Positions 9,690 through 20,375 of a DNA stretch of 64,000 bases are shown here, one piece after another. A program made the position numbers and the translations under genes. The stretch lies in the NCBI GenBank assembly GCA_963576725.1, contig OY755239.1:62414953-62478952 (forward strand), written 5' to 3'. How positions within the stretch are numbered: position 1 is the first letter of the stretch; each line of letters opens with the position of its first letter. Under the pieces are notes generated by a model. That model saw nothing but the letters and a program-made list of their open reading frames with translations, was not told the DNA's origin and ran no database searches. The stretch comes from Azorinus chamasolen (Eukaryota > Mollusca > Bivalvia > Cardiida > Solecurtidae).

Positions 9690-9813
9690 GCACTATATTA
9701 TATCATAAGCAAATACAGCAGATTGATCAGATGGCTACTACATGAGCCATCTGATCTGGGTCTACTCTGTTTGCAAAGGTGTAGAAATGCATATTTATGG
9801 AGTAAAGGGTTAA
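9690..9813 (+). mobile_element. T2 element, long arm mostly missing
   Basis: Inner arm TATATCATAAGC, palindrome around TACTACATGAGCC, right end TTTATGGAGTAAAGGGTTAA. Confidence 0.7.
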
Positions 9814-10435
9814 TTTTTTCTATTTACAGGTCAGATCTAATTTGCAACTGCCATTATCCAGAAGGGAGGCAATCCAGTTGTAATCAAACTGTATGAAAGG
9901 GAGATGTATGCTTAAAATAGCCAGCTAAAAATAGACACTGCTCTCCAAGATGAAATAGAACACTTGAATTTGTATTAAGCTGAACTTCACAGCAGATACA
10001 GTTATAGGATATATATTGATAGCTGGCAGCTTAATGCAGGGCATAGGTATGGAAAAAAAGCTTTAAGAGCTTTCTGTATTTTGAGTATTATCCACATAGT
10101 TTTCTCAATCTAAAATGAGTGTGTGTCATTTTTTGTCTAAACACAATTTCTTCTCTACTGATCAGGCTAAGGGTGATTACCAATACACTCCCACTGGCCA
10201 GCTAGTCCTATCAGAGCACTGGCTTATCTCTGAATATGGGGAAAACTTTAACCTGTAGAACCTTTAGACTGTAGTTTCTGATGTGAAAAAGTCGATATAC
10301 ACAGGGCAGGGCCAATTATGCTAAAGGTATGCTAAGTTAATCTGTACAACAAATATCTAAGCTCTGGGACATGTAGTTTTGACAAGAAGAGTTTCAAAGT
10401 TGTTCCTATGCATATATAGTGATCCCATGGGCTGT
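9814..10435. other. Unassigned sequence within the nest
   Basis: A P1-like core trace lies near 10015-10135 (GCTTAATGCAGGGCATAG). The rest matches no family here. Confidence 0.35.
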
Positions 10436-10648
10436 TTAACTCTTTGCACGCTAAGTAATTTTTCGTCTGCAACAAATGTCGTCTGCTTCAATTCTTAAAA
10501 TAAACTTTTTCTCATTTTTTTGCAAAAATATGGTCAAGATGACAAACAGTTTGGATCCTGATGAGACGTCGCATTATGCGGCATCTCATCTGGATCCAAA
10601 CTGTTTGCATAGGTCATCACAGTTCGCCGCTAGAGTGCAAAGAGTTAA
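10436..10648 (+). mobile_element. T7 element, full length, reference copy
   Basis: 213 bp from TTAACTCTTTGCACGCTAAG to AGAGTGCAAAGAGTTAA. Hairpin arms ACAAACAGTTTGGATCCTGA and its complement flank a GCATTATGC loop region. TTAA flanks both ends, but the next bases are CTC rather than CCC. Confidence 0.8.
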
Positions 10649-11671
10649 GCAGTCAGCTACAAAAAACTGTCAATCCCTGGAGTGGGCCCAATTTTGACCC
10701 TAGGGGCATAATTTATTATAACTTTTGTAGAAGACCTGAAGTTGAAGCTATGTGCCAAATATGAAAGCTAAGAACCTTCTAGTTTGAGAGGAGAAGAATT
10801 TCAAAGTTTTCACTATATGTTTCTATTGAAAACTGAAAACCCCTGGGGCAAGGCCAATTTTGACCCCAGGGGCATAATTTATATAACTTTTGTAGAGGAC
10901 CTACAGATGATGCTATGTACCAAAGATGAAAGCTGAGAACCCTGTAGATTCAGAGGAGAAGATTTTTAAAGGTTGAAATAGTTGACGCCCGACGACGGAC
11001 GACGACGGACATCAGGCGATCACAAAAGCTCACCCTGAGCACAAAAATGCTCTGCCGTCTGGTGAGCTATAAATGAATGAGGAGTTCGCGACATCCCTAT
11101 GTTTCATGCCAAAATGATAAAAATTACTCAAAGTTCAAGGGGAGATAATTCTGCAATGCCAAGCCCTAAACACATGAAAATTGAGTGTTACTGCAACTTG
11201 AACATCTACATGCATGGTTATTATGTATACTACTTATACACTGAATAACTTTAAAACTGAAGGAGGAGTTTGTGACATCAACCCCACATGCTTCATGCAA
11301 AAATGACAGAAAATACTCCAAGTTCAAGGGGAGATAATTCTGCAATGACAAAAAAAACTAAGTTCAAGGGGAGATAAATCTGCAATGCCCATTGCTAAAC
11401 ACATGAAAATTTGTGTCTTGCACATTTGTTTGTGGTTATATTGTATGGCAAGTATCAACTGAATAACTTTGTAATTGAAGGGAGTTTGCGACACCAATCC
11501 CCATGTCTCATGTCAAAATAACAAAAATACTCAAAGTTCAAGGGGAGATAATTCTGCAATCCCTAGCCCTACATACATGAAAATTGAGTGTTGCTCATCT
11601 ACTATTCATGGTTTATTATGTATACTACTTATACACTGAATAACTTTGAAACTGATGGAGGAGTTTATGAT

Positions 11672-12570
11672 ACTATGACCGAGCGCCTCCTTCTCAGAAC
11701 AGGGAATTTATTTCATAAGCTACTCGCTTCTTGTGAGATTATCTTTTAATTATTAATATCATATCAGTTTATCCAGTTCACCTTCTAACTTAATCTATCT
11801 ACTTCTCAATCTCATTTTAACTTCTTAATTTCTTATTCTGTCCTTCCTTCTTTGCTTCCTAAGTTCTTCCTTATACCTTAACTCTCTGCTCTTTGACTCT
11901 TACTCTTCTGAACCTTAACCTTCATTCTCCCAAACCCTTAACTCAACTCTTCTCTTTACTTATTCTTACATGACTGTCCTGTAACTTACTTCATTCTCAA
12001 CTCTCCACTCTTACTTTTCATTCCTTCAACTTCAACTCTCTCTCAATTCTCCTGATTCTAGCCACACCCACACATAATTCATATCAACCAACCATCTTCT
12101 TCTATTCATCTTTGATCATCTATCTTTCATTCTGTACAAACTCTTAATTACCTAATTTACTACCTCTCATACTAATCTGTTGTCTCCAGACCTTCAAAAC
12201 CTAAATCTTTGTTTGCCTCTTAGTGTCACCTTTAGAGGTTTAGCCATTGCTTAACAAACTCTTATTTGCACATACTGGCCAGACTGACCTAATGTTTGTT
12301 TACTTACATCCAGGCAGTCAAAGACAGATATCATTAGCTCTTTTGTAAACTAACTATATTTTGATAAGTCAGATTACCAAGCATTAAGCAGGATCTATAC
12401 TTCCTGAAAGCTGAGTCTTCAGAGATCAATCAGTTAACATTATGTGACCAGTTAACTCACTATCTATGCAGACTCTATACTGTACCCAAATCTACAATTT
12501 CTGAAAGCTCCATAAATTAATATTTCATAAATCAAATCTTTATCAACATAATTTTCATAACTCTGTGACA
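11672..12570. other. Pyrimidine-rich insertion, unclassified
   Basis: About 900 bp, poor in G and rich in CTT/CTC, interrupting one unit of the R element between GGAGGAGTTTATGA and CAATACCAACTCCC. No terminal repeat or open frame seen. Confidence 0.45.
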
Positions 12571-13050
12571 ATACCAACTCCCCGTGTTTCATGCCAAAAC
12601 GACTAAAGTACTCAAAGTTCAAGGGAAGATAATTCTGCAATGCCTAGCCCTAAACACATGAAAACTAATTGTTGCTCATCTTAGTAACTATTCATGGTTT
12701 ATTATGTATACCACTTATACACTGAATAACTTTGAAACTGAAGGAGGAGTTTGTGACACCAACTCCACATATTTTATGCCAAAATGACAGAAAATACTCT
12801 AAGTTCAAGGGGAGATAATTCTGCAAATGCCCAGTAAACAGATGAAAATTGCATCTTGCACATCTTCCATTCGTGGTTATTACATGTACCAATTATAAAT
12901 TAAATAACTTTAAAACTGAAAAGGAGTTTGTAACACCAACTACTCATGTTCAAATGCGGACGGACCGACCGCATGTTACCGACTGACGGACCTACCGCTG
13001 GGAAGGCCGATTCAAATATACCCCCTCAAACAAGATTGAGGGGGTATAAT

Positions 13051-13424
13051 TAAAGAATGTGTTTTTCCGTTCTCTTTTTCCATCCTTGTGATGCCATGTT
13101 TACACACATAGCAGACAATTTGACCAGTTTACTATTTGAAACAAACCTAATGAAAACATCCTATATACCGGGATCTGTGACCGGATCCGTAAAATAAGCT
13201 GTATGCACAAAATGAATGACAATCTAGCCGGTGTTGCAGTAAAACAGGACCAGTGTCACAGTAAACAATAGTTATTTATGCCTATGAAATGTCTGAGTGT
13301 TGCATACTGATACGCGTCTGTAATGCTTTTGCATAAACCACTTTTATAATTGATTTTCAGTACGCATGCATTTCAAAATAATTGCTTTTCAACTGAATTT
13401 AATTGCATATTTATGCAGATACAC
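13051..13424. other. Right internal segment of the 5-kb element
   Basis: Unique, no open frame; contains one CpG-rich patch (CGGGATCTGTGACCGGATCC near 13168). Confidence 0.4.
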
Positions 13425-13442
13425 ACCTTATCTGTAACCCTG

Positions 13443-13655
13443 CATTGTAAAAAAATGTACAAGGGGCAATAACTCCAATATTATTGAAGCCAGAGTTCAT
13501 GCTCTTTTATAAATGAAATGTCATTCCAATAGCATCAGTAGAATAATTATTGATCAGTAGAAGAGTTATCATCCTGACAGGAAAGTGAACAAAATGTACA
13601 ATGGGCAATAACTCCAATATTATTGAAGCCAGAGTTATATTTTTCTTCATGTGTA
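13443..13655 (+). repeat. Two R-type units of about 140 bp
   Basis: GGGGCAATAACTCCAATATT and GGGCAATAACTCCAATATTA at about 13463 and 13603. This continues the R element cut at 8408. Confidence 0.6.
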
Positions 13656-13675
13656 TTTCTCTTAAAAATCACAGA

Positions 13676-13974
13676 GTGTCAAATACTTTGGATCCTGATG
13701 AGCTATTCCGCACCTGAATCCAAATTATAAGCATAATACACGTACAGTAAAACCCCTCTTATACGACCACCTAAATGAGGTATAATTCGGGTGCTAGATG
13801 CAGGTGGTAGCTTAATGCAGGCCAAAAGTAATGCTGAAAGCTCCTAGAGGAGCTTTCTGCATTACCTTTGTCCTGCATTAAGCAACCACCTGTGTATAAA
13901 GACACCCATGTTTATTTATTAAGTGATCTCATTAGAGGGGTTCTACCGTATGCCACTAGTGCACAAAGAGTTAA
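13676..13974 (+). mobile_element. T7-type element split by a P1 insertion
   Basis: Left half GTGTCAAATACTTTGGATCC, right end TAGTGCACAAAGAGTTAA at 13957-13974. P1 sits between. Confidence 0.6.
13745..13948 (+). mobile_element. P1 element, 204 bp, with TA duplication
   Basis: TA|CAGTAAAACCCCTCTTATAC to GGGGTTCTACCG|TA. Long near-perfect palindrome centred on AGCTCCTAGAGGAGCT. TA target and CAGTA ends fit pogo/Tc1-mariner-type elements. Confidence 0.8.
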
Positions 13975-14218
13975 CCCTTTACTCCATAAATATGCCTTTC
14001 TTCAAATTTTGCAAACAGAGAAGGCCCAGACCAGACAGCTCTGAGGGGAATAACTCCCTCAGAGCTGTCTGATCAGGGTCTGCTCTATTTGCTTAATACC
14101 TATGATATAATTATAATATAGACATGATTATAAAATTTCTGCAATGGTCAAGAAAATGTGCCAATGTGCCATTATAACAATTCATCTATTTAATATTCAT
14201 GGTGTTGTTATTAATTCT
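13971..14218 (-). mobile_element. T2 element, reverse, far end lost
   Basis: TTAACCCTTTACTCCATAAA start, sharing TTAA with the T7 end. The palindrome carries an 8-bp insertion in its loop (GAGGGGAATAACTCCCTC). Confidence 0.7.
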
Positions 14219-14890
14219 TAATGTACTTTACATTTTGGTACGTTCCACGATTAAGGGGTGTCGGCATTGCTGCAGTCCATCTTACTAAGATATGTACTTT
14301 GAATGCGACAGTCAATCATTATTTTTTCATGCAGGTTTTTGTGCCGACATAATGCTGATTCCCCTAAAAAGTGGACTGCGTTAATTTTTATTGTTCACTG
14401 CTCATTGTTTACTTATATTAGATATGGAAGTCGTATTACACAATGTAAATTTACTTGGTTTTAGGGCGTATTTCAGCGAGAAAAATAATCAAGCATTTGG
14501 TCTGTTCCTGGAACAGACCAACCTTGGGTATAGAAACCCCCATCTTTAAACAAAACCTACGCTTTATTCTATTATGGAGTAAAAGATTTCGGTTTGCAAT
14601 ATTTATCTAAGATTGTCTGTCTGAAAACCATGGGTTACAATTAGGGTATAAATTGTAGGAGGGTGTTATTTTGATGCTTTGTGAACTGATTGGATTAGTT
14701 CTTCATAGCTGGTGGCGAAAATTTGTGATAAACCCTTGTAAACTGTTTATAGCCATATGAAATGTCAAGTAACGTTGGCATAAGTATCCAGACTGTTTGA
14801 CACTTTGACTGCATTTTGAATGAAAAATTATCTTTCAGAATTACAGCAAATGACAATATTTCCTGATAATTACTTTGTCACTGTAAAGGG
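14219..14890. other. Unassigned sequence
   Basis: Contains an interrupted inverted match (AAGGGGTGTCGGCA near 14254; GTGCCGACATAATG near 14341) and the end of an unknown T element (CACTGTAAAGGGTTAA, to 14894). No gene seen. Confidence 0.35.
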
Positions 14891-15140
14891 TTAACCCTTC
14901 TCTTGCTGAACTTTAAAATGCATTTCTCCTTCTTTACCCATGTCCTGTTGTATAATTACATATATCGTCACTGTGTACAAGTATTTCGCTGTGCAATCAC
15001 TGCTATAGAGTGCACAGGTTGCACAATCAATTTGTAAATAGTGCAGACCCTGATGAGACTGATCCTGCAGGAGCTGTCTCATCTGGGTCTTCACTATTTA
15101 CAGGTAGGTGTATTGACTTGAGTAGCAAGCGAAGGGTTAA
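14891..15140 (+). mobile_element. T4 element, full length
   Basis: 250 bp from TTAACCCTTCTCTTGCTGAA to AGCAAGCGAAGGGTTAA. Palindrome TAAATAGTGCAGACCCTGAT / complement around CCTGCAGGAG. It carries the minus-strand open frame MKTQMRQLLQDQSHQG seen in other T4 copies. Confidence 0.85.
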
Positions 15141-15263
15141 AAATGAGAATCCGATGAAAAGTAGCTTTAGGGCCTTTTTGTAGAATTCAAATTGAAATTG
15201 CTTTTGGACACTCTGAAATCTACTAAGAAACTTGAAGCAAATATCTGTTCAACCATCAGATCA

Positions 15264-15330
15264 CTCCATAAATATGCCGTTCTACACCTTTGCAAACAGA
15301 GAAGACCCATATCAGAGGGCTCCTGTAGTT
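15264..15330 (-). mobile_element. T2 half element ending at the core
   Basis: CACTCCATAAATATGCCG to GGGCTCCTGTAG, then unrelated sequence. Breaks at the palindrome centre. Confidence 0.6.
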
Positions 15331-15415
15331 ATTAGTTTCAAAAAAGAAAGTTTATAAAATATTTAGTTTAATAAGCCATAGACAGAAACTTTGTTCTGCC
15401 CCTCGCAGCCATGTA

Positions 15416-16417
15416 CTGTAAAACAGGTTATATTCGTGTCATGATTATTTCGCGTAAATGTGATTTTGTATTAATTCGCGTCATGATGATTTCGCTAAGG
15501 CGTCCATCTTGCTAAATTAACATAACGGAAATAGAATCGTATAAAACTCTGCCGAACGCTGTAAAAAGGGCAAAGAATAAATTTCTGCCGAATGTATGTA
15601 ACTGCCGTCGGCAATTTAGGGGTTATCAATCGATAATTTATAGCATGTGTTAAGGCCTGTATTTACCAGTATTCAAGTTTGTAATTGTTTTGAGAACTCA
15701 GATGTATGGCACAGCGTGACACACCGGTCTACTGATGAAATAGTGGAAATGTAAGCAACAAAGTTACTACTCATTTATAACTTCGGGGTCTTATTTGGAT
15801 CGAAACTGTCTGCAAAAGAAATGGTTATCACGATTTGTCCATTATAAGGCTAAAGGTTAAATCAGTGCCCCTATTGAAACTTGTATGGTAAACGTGTGCA
15901 AACAAATTGACAAGTTTGTGTATGTGTATTGATCTGTTAAAACGCTGCAAGTGGCATAAGCCAGTATTCAATAGTCAAAACGAGTGAATAATTAAATGTT
16001 TTTCACAAACACATAGAGTCAAACCTGTTTCAAAAGTCCGTAATTGTACAAAAACAACCAGAATGTTATCTACGACAATTTACCACTTGCCGTACATGTA
16101 TACATGTATGTATACAAGAGTTACTTCCCTTTTTAAGGAGATCAATGAAGAAGAGAAACATTCTTCCATTTTCCGGTTTGTATCTTTTATTTAAACACTT
16201 TTTTGTTTACTAAACAAACTATATATGGAAGCAATACACTTCATCCAACATTTGTGTTGAACGAAGAATTTTATTAATGCAGAAAACACATGGACGACGA
16301 CGTTACTCCATTTTATACTTGTTACTGATTTATTAGCGAAAATATTGAATTCGCGGGGCAACGCAATCGCGAATTAGCGCGAAATATATATTGTCGCTAA
16401 TAAACCTTGTTTTACAG
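15416..16417 (+). mobile_element. 1.0-kb TIR element with TA duplication
   Basis: TA|CTGTAAAACAGGTTATATTC and its inverted partner TAATAAACCTTGTTTTACAG|TA. Sub-terminal blocks also pair loosely (TTCGCGTCATGATGATTTCG; AATTAGCGCGAAATA). No transposase frame. Probably a non-autonomous Tc1/mariner or pogo-type element. Confidence 0.7.
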
Positions 16418-16546
16418 TATTCTTATAAATCACAAAAGTTTTAACAGTTTTGATAGAGATCACTCAAGGATCAACTTTGCAAAATTATTTAAATCAAACC
16501 TTATCAATAATTTAAAGAGTAAATTCCTTCATTCCACCTATACTTA

Positions 16547-16620
16547 CAGTAAAACCCTCTAAACCAGAATTCTAGTAGAAATTTATACTAAATTTAAGAT
16601 CCAGTTTAGAAGGTTTTACT
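16547..16620 (+). mobile_element. Short P1 element without a core
   Basis: CAGTAAAACCCTCTAAACCA to CAGTTTAGAAGGTTTTACT, 74 bp. The central palindrome is missing, which shows the core is separable from the ends. Confidence 0.7.
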
Positions 16621-16679
16621 ATGGAAAATCACAAAGATGTTTTGAAGATGAAACAAGATGTGTTTATTAAACACTATAT

Positions 16680-16915
16680 ATGTACAAGTACTTCGATATG
16701 ACCTTTGACCCTAACAAGTCACCCATAAAAATGTTCGCATCCTTAAGTTGCACATGTACATGCACCAATGTTAAAGTTGGGGACACAAACCAACCAACCA
16801 TCAGACAGACGACAGACAGAACCAAAACAATATGTCCCTCCAATGCCCTCCACACACACACTAAAAAATGTCTCCCAAAGACGTTTTGCCCATATTTATT
16901 TGACCCAAGTTTGGC
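16680..16915 (+). mobile_element. R-type fragment (GTCACC...AGACAGACG type)
   Basis: CTAACAAGTCACCCATAAAA, GTTGCACATGTACATGC, then an ACCAACCAACC / AGACAGACGACAGACAG tract. It matches 33420-33600. Open frames of 80 and 143 codons across it follow the low-complexity tract. Confidence 0.55.
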
Positions 16916-16986
16916 GGTTTGAGAAATGTAGAGCAGACCCAATAATTGTGACATCGAACTTGGAAGGTTTGGTTGGTTATGCTGAT

Positions 16987-17042
16987 TAACCCATTTCCGC
17001 ATATTGACGCCTTTTGACGCTTCTGTAAAAGTCACACACTGG
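16987..17042 (-). mobile_element. T3 end fragment
   Basis: TTAACCCATTTCCGCATATT, then TTTTGACGCTTCTGTAAAAG and truncation. Confidence 0.65.
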
Positions 17043-17057
17043 ACCAATGACCTTAGA

Positions 17058-17357
17058 CAGGGTTGCCACAAACCAGAGTTAACAAAATTCCCTGACATTT
17101 CCCTGACATAATTTCAAATTTCCATGACACATTACATCGCGAAATTTGGCGTTTCCGTCATAATTTCTGTAATACATTATGAAAATTTAAAATATATTAC
17201 CTTCATTCTCATGGTTTTTTTCAAAATTCCCTGACATTTCCCTAACATTTGCCTACATTTTAAAATTTCCCTGACATTTCACAAAATTCCCTGACAACTC
17301 CCTGACCTTGAAAAAAATTCAATTTCCCTGACTTTTCCCTGACGCGTGGCAACCTTG
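17058..17357 (+). mobile_element. 300-bp TIR element with CCCTGACATTT repeats
   Basis: CAGGGTTGCCACA at the left and GTGGCAACCTTG at the right. The inside is filled with CCCTGACATTT-like repeats in both halves. The end sequence resembles hAT-type MITEs, but no 8-bp duplication is evident. Confidence 0.5.
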
Positions 17358-17465
17358 AATGGACCTATGTTATTTCGAGGTGACGGAGAATAGGAGATAA
17401 TTAGTAATGTAGGCCAACTTTTCCCTATGATTGAGGTCAAAGGTTAACTCTTCCCTTGTAGATCT

Positions 17466-17553
17466 ATATTCATGTCAGATATAACGATATAAAATATTCA
17501 TGTCAGAAATAACGATATAAAATATTCATGTCAGAAATAACGATATTATGTAC
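17466..17553. repeat. Three tandem units of about 29 bp
   Basis: ATATTCATGTCAGAAATAAC repeated three times with small changes. Confidence 0.8.
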
Positions 17554-17880
17554 AGGTGAATTTCGATATCTCGAACTTCAAGGGACTATACAAATTAGTA
17601 CGACAGAAGTTCGAGTTATCTGCTTTCTAATCTTAACAATTTCTCGAGTTCACTGCTTAACACAGCTTAATACAGGTCAAAAGTAATGCTGAAAGCTCCT
17701 GTAGGAGCTTTCAGCATTACTTTAGACCTGTATTAAGCTATCACATGTGTTTCTAGATATCTGTTACAAATGATACATTTTAGAGCAATTCTTTATTGTA
17801 AGTTTTGGAAGGACTGAACTCTTTGTTCGAGTTATCCAGAAGTTCGAGTTATCTGAGTTCGAGATATCTAAGACCAGCTG
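17553..17880 (+). mobile_element. TA-flanked TIR element with a P1-type core
   Basis: TA|CAGGTGAATTTCGATATCTC and GAGATATCTAAGACCAGCTG|TA pair as terminal repeats. TCGAGTTATC blocks repeat inside. The centre (about 17650-17745) is a near-perfect palindrome around AAAGCTCCTGTAGGAGCTTT with the same GTAATGC/GACCTG arms as P1. Confidence 0.65.
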
Positions 17881-17885
17881 TATAT

Positions 17886-17976
17886 TTAACCCATTCCCAC
17901 ATATTGATGCTTTTTGACGCCTCCATAAAAGACACTTTTTGAAACCATTGTGATTAATAGAGCATTTGCTCCATAA
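17886..17976 (-). mobile_element. T3 left half fused to a P1 arm
   Basis: TTAACCCATTCCCACATATT to GAGCATTTGCTCCATA, then directly GATGCAGGGCAATAGTAATG, a P1 arm. Confidence 0.7.
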
Positions 17977-17999
17977 GATGCAGGGCAATAGTAATGCAA

Positions 18000-19491
18000 C
18001 AAGAGGGCCAGAATGGCCCTGACATCGCTCACCAGCCAATCAGAGGAGAAGATGTTCAAAGTTTTCACTATATGTTTCTAGAGAAAACTGGCACCCCTGG
18101 GGCGGGGTCAATTTTGAACCCAGGGGCATAATGTATAACTTTTGTAGAGGACCTGAACATGATGCTATGTGCCAGATATGAAAGCTAAGAACCGTTCGGG
18201 TTTCAGAGAAGAATATATTCAAAGTTTTACCATATATTTCTATTGAAAACTGGCTACCCCTGGGGCGGGGCCAATTTTGACCCCAGGGGCATAATTTATA
18301 TAAATTTTGTAGAGGACCTGAACATGATGCTATGTGCCAAATATGAAAGCTTAGAACCTTCCAGTTTCAGAGGAGAAGATTTTCAAAGTTTCACTATATG
18401 TTTCTATTGAAAACTGACCACCCCTCGGGCGGGGCCAATTTTGACCCCAGGGGCATATTTTATACAAATTTTGTAGAGGACCTGAACATGATGCTATGTG
18501 CCAAATATGAAAGCTGAGAACCCTGTAGATTCAGAAGAATTTTTTTTCAAAGTTGTCACTATGTGTTTCTATTCAAAACTGGCTACCCCTGGGGCGGGGC
18601 CAATTTTGACCCCAGGGGCATAATTTATATAACTTTTGTAGAGGACCTGAACATGATGCTATGTGCCAAATATGAAAGCTGAGAACCATGTAGATTCAGA
18701 GGAGAAGATTTTCAAAGTTGTCACTATATGTTTCTAATGAAATCTGGCTACCCCTGGGGCGGGGCCAATTTTGACCCTGGGGCCATAATTTATATAACTT
18801 TTGTAGAGGACCTGAACATGATGCTATGTGCCAAATATGAAAGCTGAGAACCCTGTAGATTCAGAGGAGAAGATTTTCAAAGTTGTCACTATATGTTTCT
18901 ATTCAAAACTGGCTACCCCTGGGGCGGGGCCAATTTTGACCCCAGGGGCATAATTTATATAACTTTTGTAGAGGACCTGAACATGATGCTATGTGCCAAA
19001 TATGAAAGCTGAGAACCCTGTAGATTCAGAGGAGAAGATTTTCAAAGTTGTCACTATATGTTTCTATTCAAAACTGGCTACCCCTGGGGCGGGGCCAATT
19101 TTGACCCCAGGGGCATAATTTATATAACTTTTGTAGAGGACCTGAACATGATGCTTTGTGCCAAATATGAAAGCTGAGAACCCTGTAGATTCAGAGGAGA
19201 AGATTTTCAAAGTTTTACTATATATTTCAATAGAAAACAAGGCACCCCTGGGGCGGGGCCAATTTTGACCCCAGGGGCAAAATTTATATAACTTTTGTAG
19301 AGGACCTAAAGATGATGCTATGTACCAAAGATGAAAGCTGAGAACCCTGTAGATTCAGAGGAGAAGATTTTTAAAGGTTCAAATTGTTGACGCCCGACGA
19401 CGCACGACGGACGACGCACGACGACGGACGACGGACATCAAGTGATCACAAAAGCTCACCCTGAGCACAAAAGTGCTCTGGTGAGCTAAAA
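18000..19491 (+). mobile_element. CAAGAGGGCC-type R element with 162-bp units, complete
   Basis: 5' CAAGAGGGCCAGAATGGCCC hairpin plus CGCTCACCAG; about eight 162-bp units keyed by CCTGGGGCGGGGCCAATTTT; a GACGCACGACGGACG tract (19388-19435); and a 3' hairpin GCTCACCCTGAGCAC / GTGCTCTGGTGAGC. AGTAATGCAA occurs at both flanks (17990-17999, 19492-19501). The plan matches pearl/HINE-type tandem-repeat elements described in bivalves. Confidence 0.75.
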
Positions 19492-19605
19492 AGTAATGCA
19501 AAAGTAATGCAAAAAGCTCCCTGAAGGAGCTAATTTCATTACGTTTGCCCTGCATCAAGCAACCACCTGCTTTTTAAGAATCCTATTCAATAACTGAATG
19601 GCTGC

Positions 19606-19858
19606 TTGACCCTTTCCTCCTTAGATACGCCTTTCTACACCTCTGTAAAAGTCACCTGTTGAAACCATTGTGATAAATAGAACATAAATATTTTGCTCCT
19701 ATAGGAGCAAAATTAATGCTCTATTTCTCACAATGGTTTCAAACTACAAAATTCTAAAAATTTCCCTTTCTGTAATTAATGCTCCTTTTCGGTAGATTTA
19801 TTCATGCACCTTTTCGGTAGATTTATTCAAAGTGGTTGGATCTAAAAATAGCCTTAGA
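19606..19858 (-). mobile_element. T3 element inserted in the P1 right arm
   Basis: TTGACCCTTTCCTCCTTAGA start and TCTAAAAATAGCCTTAG near the end. The final GGGTTAA is lost. The segment CACCTTTTCGGTAGATTTAT is duplicated near 19807. Confidence 0.7.
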
Positions 19859-19872
19859 GGCTCTACTGTAGT

Positions 19873-20375
19873 TATGTGTGAAGTATACTGACCTATACAG
19901 TGACATGTGCCTTGTAATAATGTACTTTGCACTTAGAGTCAGCCATTATTGCATCTTTTATAAATAGCTCTTGAGATTCATAAAATATTGCATAAATGTT
20001 TATTTGCAACACCCTGAGAACATTAAAGCAATAAAATATTTACCATTTTGTTTTCAAGTAGCATTATAAAACCACTAATTTAGATACACTTCAAAAACAG
20101 ATTTTTTTGGGAAGGGGGGGGGGGGGGTTTAAATATAAACTGATAAGTTGATAAAGCACAATTTTTTTTTTCAAAGTGTTTTATGGCATTCAAACCTTTT
20201 AAGCAATTTGAAATTTTGTTGAAACTGCCAATAAGCATTAAGTTGCCACCTTTCAGACTCAAACCTTTTAAATCAAACACTAAAATAAGTACTGTCATGG
20301 GGTGTCACAGTTTACCTGTATCAACACTTGTACAATATTGCTGTGCACAATCTGGCTTTAATGGCATGAAAATAA
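19873..20375. other. Unassigned sequence with a G homopolymer
   Basis: Unique AT-rich DNA; a run of about 14-15 G lies at 20114-20127. Short open frames reading poly-proline come from this run. Confidence 0.4.

Larger units (their letters stand above)
9153..11070 (+). mobile_element. CAAGAGGGCC-type R element, split by nested T elements
   Basis: 5' end CAAGAGGGCCAGAATGGCCC (hairpin), then one 162-bp-type unit to about 9285. It resumes about 10650 with CCTGGAGTGGGCCCAATTTT and ends in a GACGACGGACG tract and a GCTCACCCTGAGC / GGTGAGC hairpin. T1, T2 and T7 copies occupy the gap. Confidence 0.7.
8928..13050 (+). mobile_element. R element with 177-192-bp units, heavily interrupted
   Basis: Begins AACTAGAAATATCACTAAAG with a small hairpin (ATATCAC/GGTGATA). 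Units are keyed by AGTTCAAGGGGAGATAATTC at about 11126, 11318, 11535, 12617 and 12802, with a partial repeat at 11358. It ends with a GACGGACC-type tract (12958-13000) and the hairpin ATACCCCCTCAAAC / GATTGAGGGGGTAT. A CAAGAGGGCC element (9153-11070) and a pyrimidine-rich block (about 11672-12570) sit inside it. Confidence 0.65.
8409..13442 (+). mobile_element. 5.0-kb TIR element with 6-bp target duplication
   Basis: The termini are inverted repeats: CAGGGTTACAGATAAGGT at the left and ACCTTATCTGTAACCCTG at the right. A second paired block, TGTGTATCT, lies just inside. CATTGT flanks both sides (8403-8408, 13443-13448), a 6-bp target duplication. The interior holds unique AT-rich flanks (8427-8927, 13051-13424) and an R element with nested insertions, and no transposase-like frame. 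Ends and target size suggest a non-autonomous cut-and-paste DNA transposon; the superfamily is not assigned. Confidence 0.7.
17977..19872 (+). mobile_element. P1 remnant carrying two nested insertions
   Basis: P1 core arms (GATGCAGGGCAATAGTAATG; AAAAAGCTCCCTGAAGGAGC; CCTGCATCAAGCAACCACCT) are split by an R element (18000-19491). The right arm is split by T3 (19606-19858) before the final CTCTACTGTA. Confidence 0.65.

Noticed and set aside
16667..17098. 143-codon minus-strand frame, the longest in the window
   Set aside because: It spans an R-type fragment with an AGACAGACG tract, a T3 end and the edge of a TIR element; composition follows the repeats.
20101..20130. Poly-proline peptide
   Set aside because: Translation of a G homopolymer.
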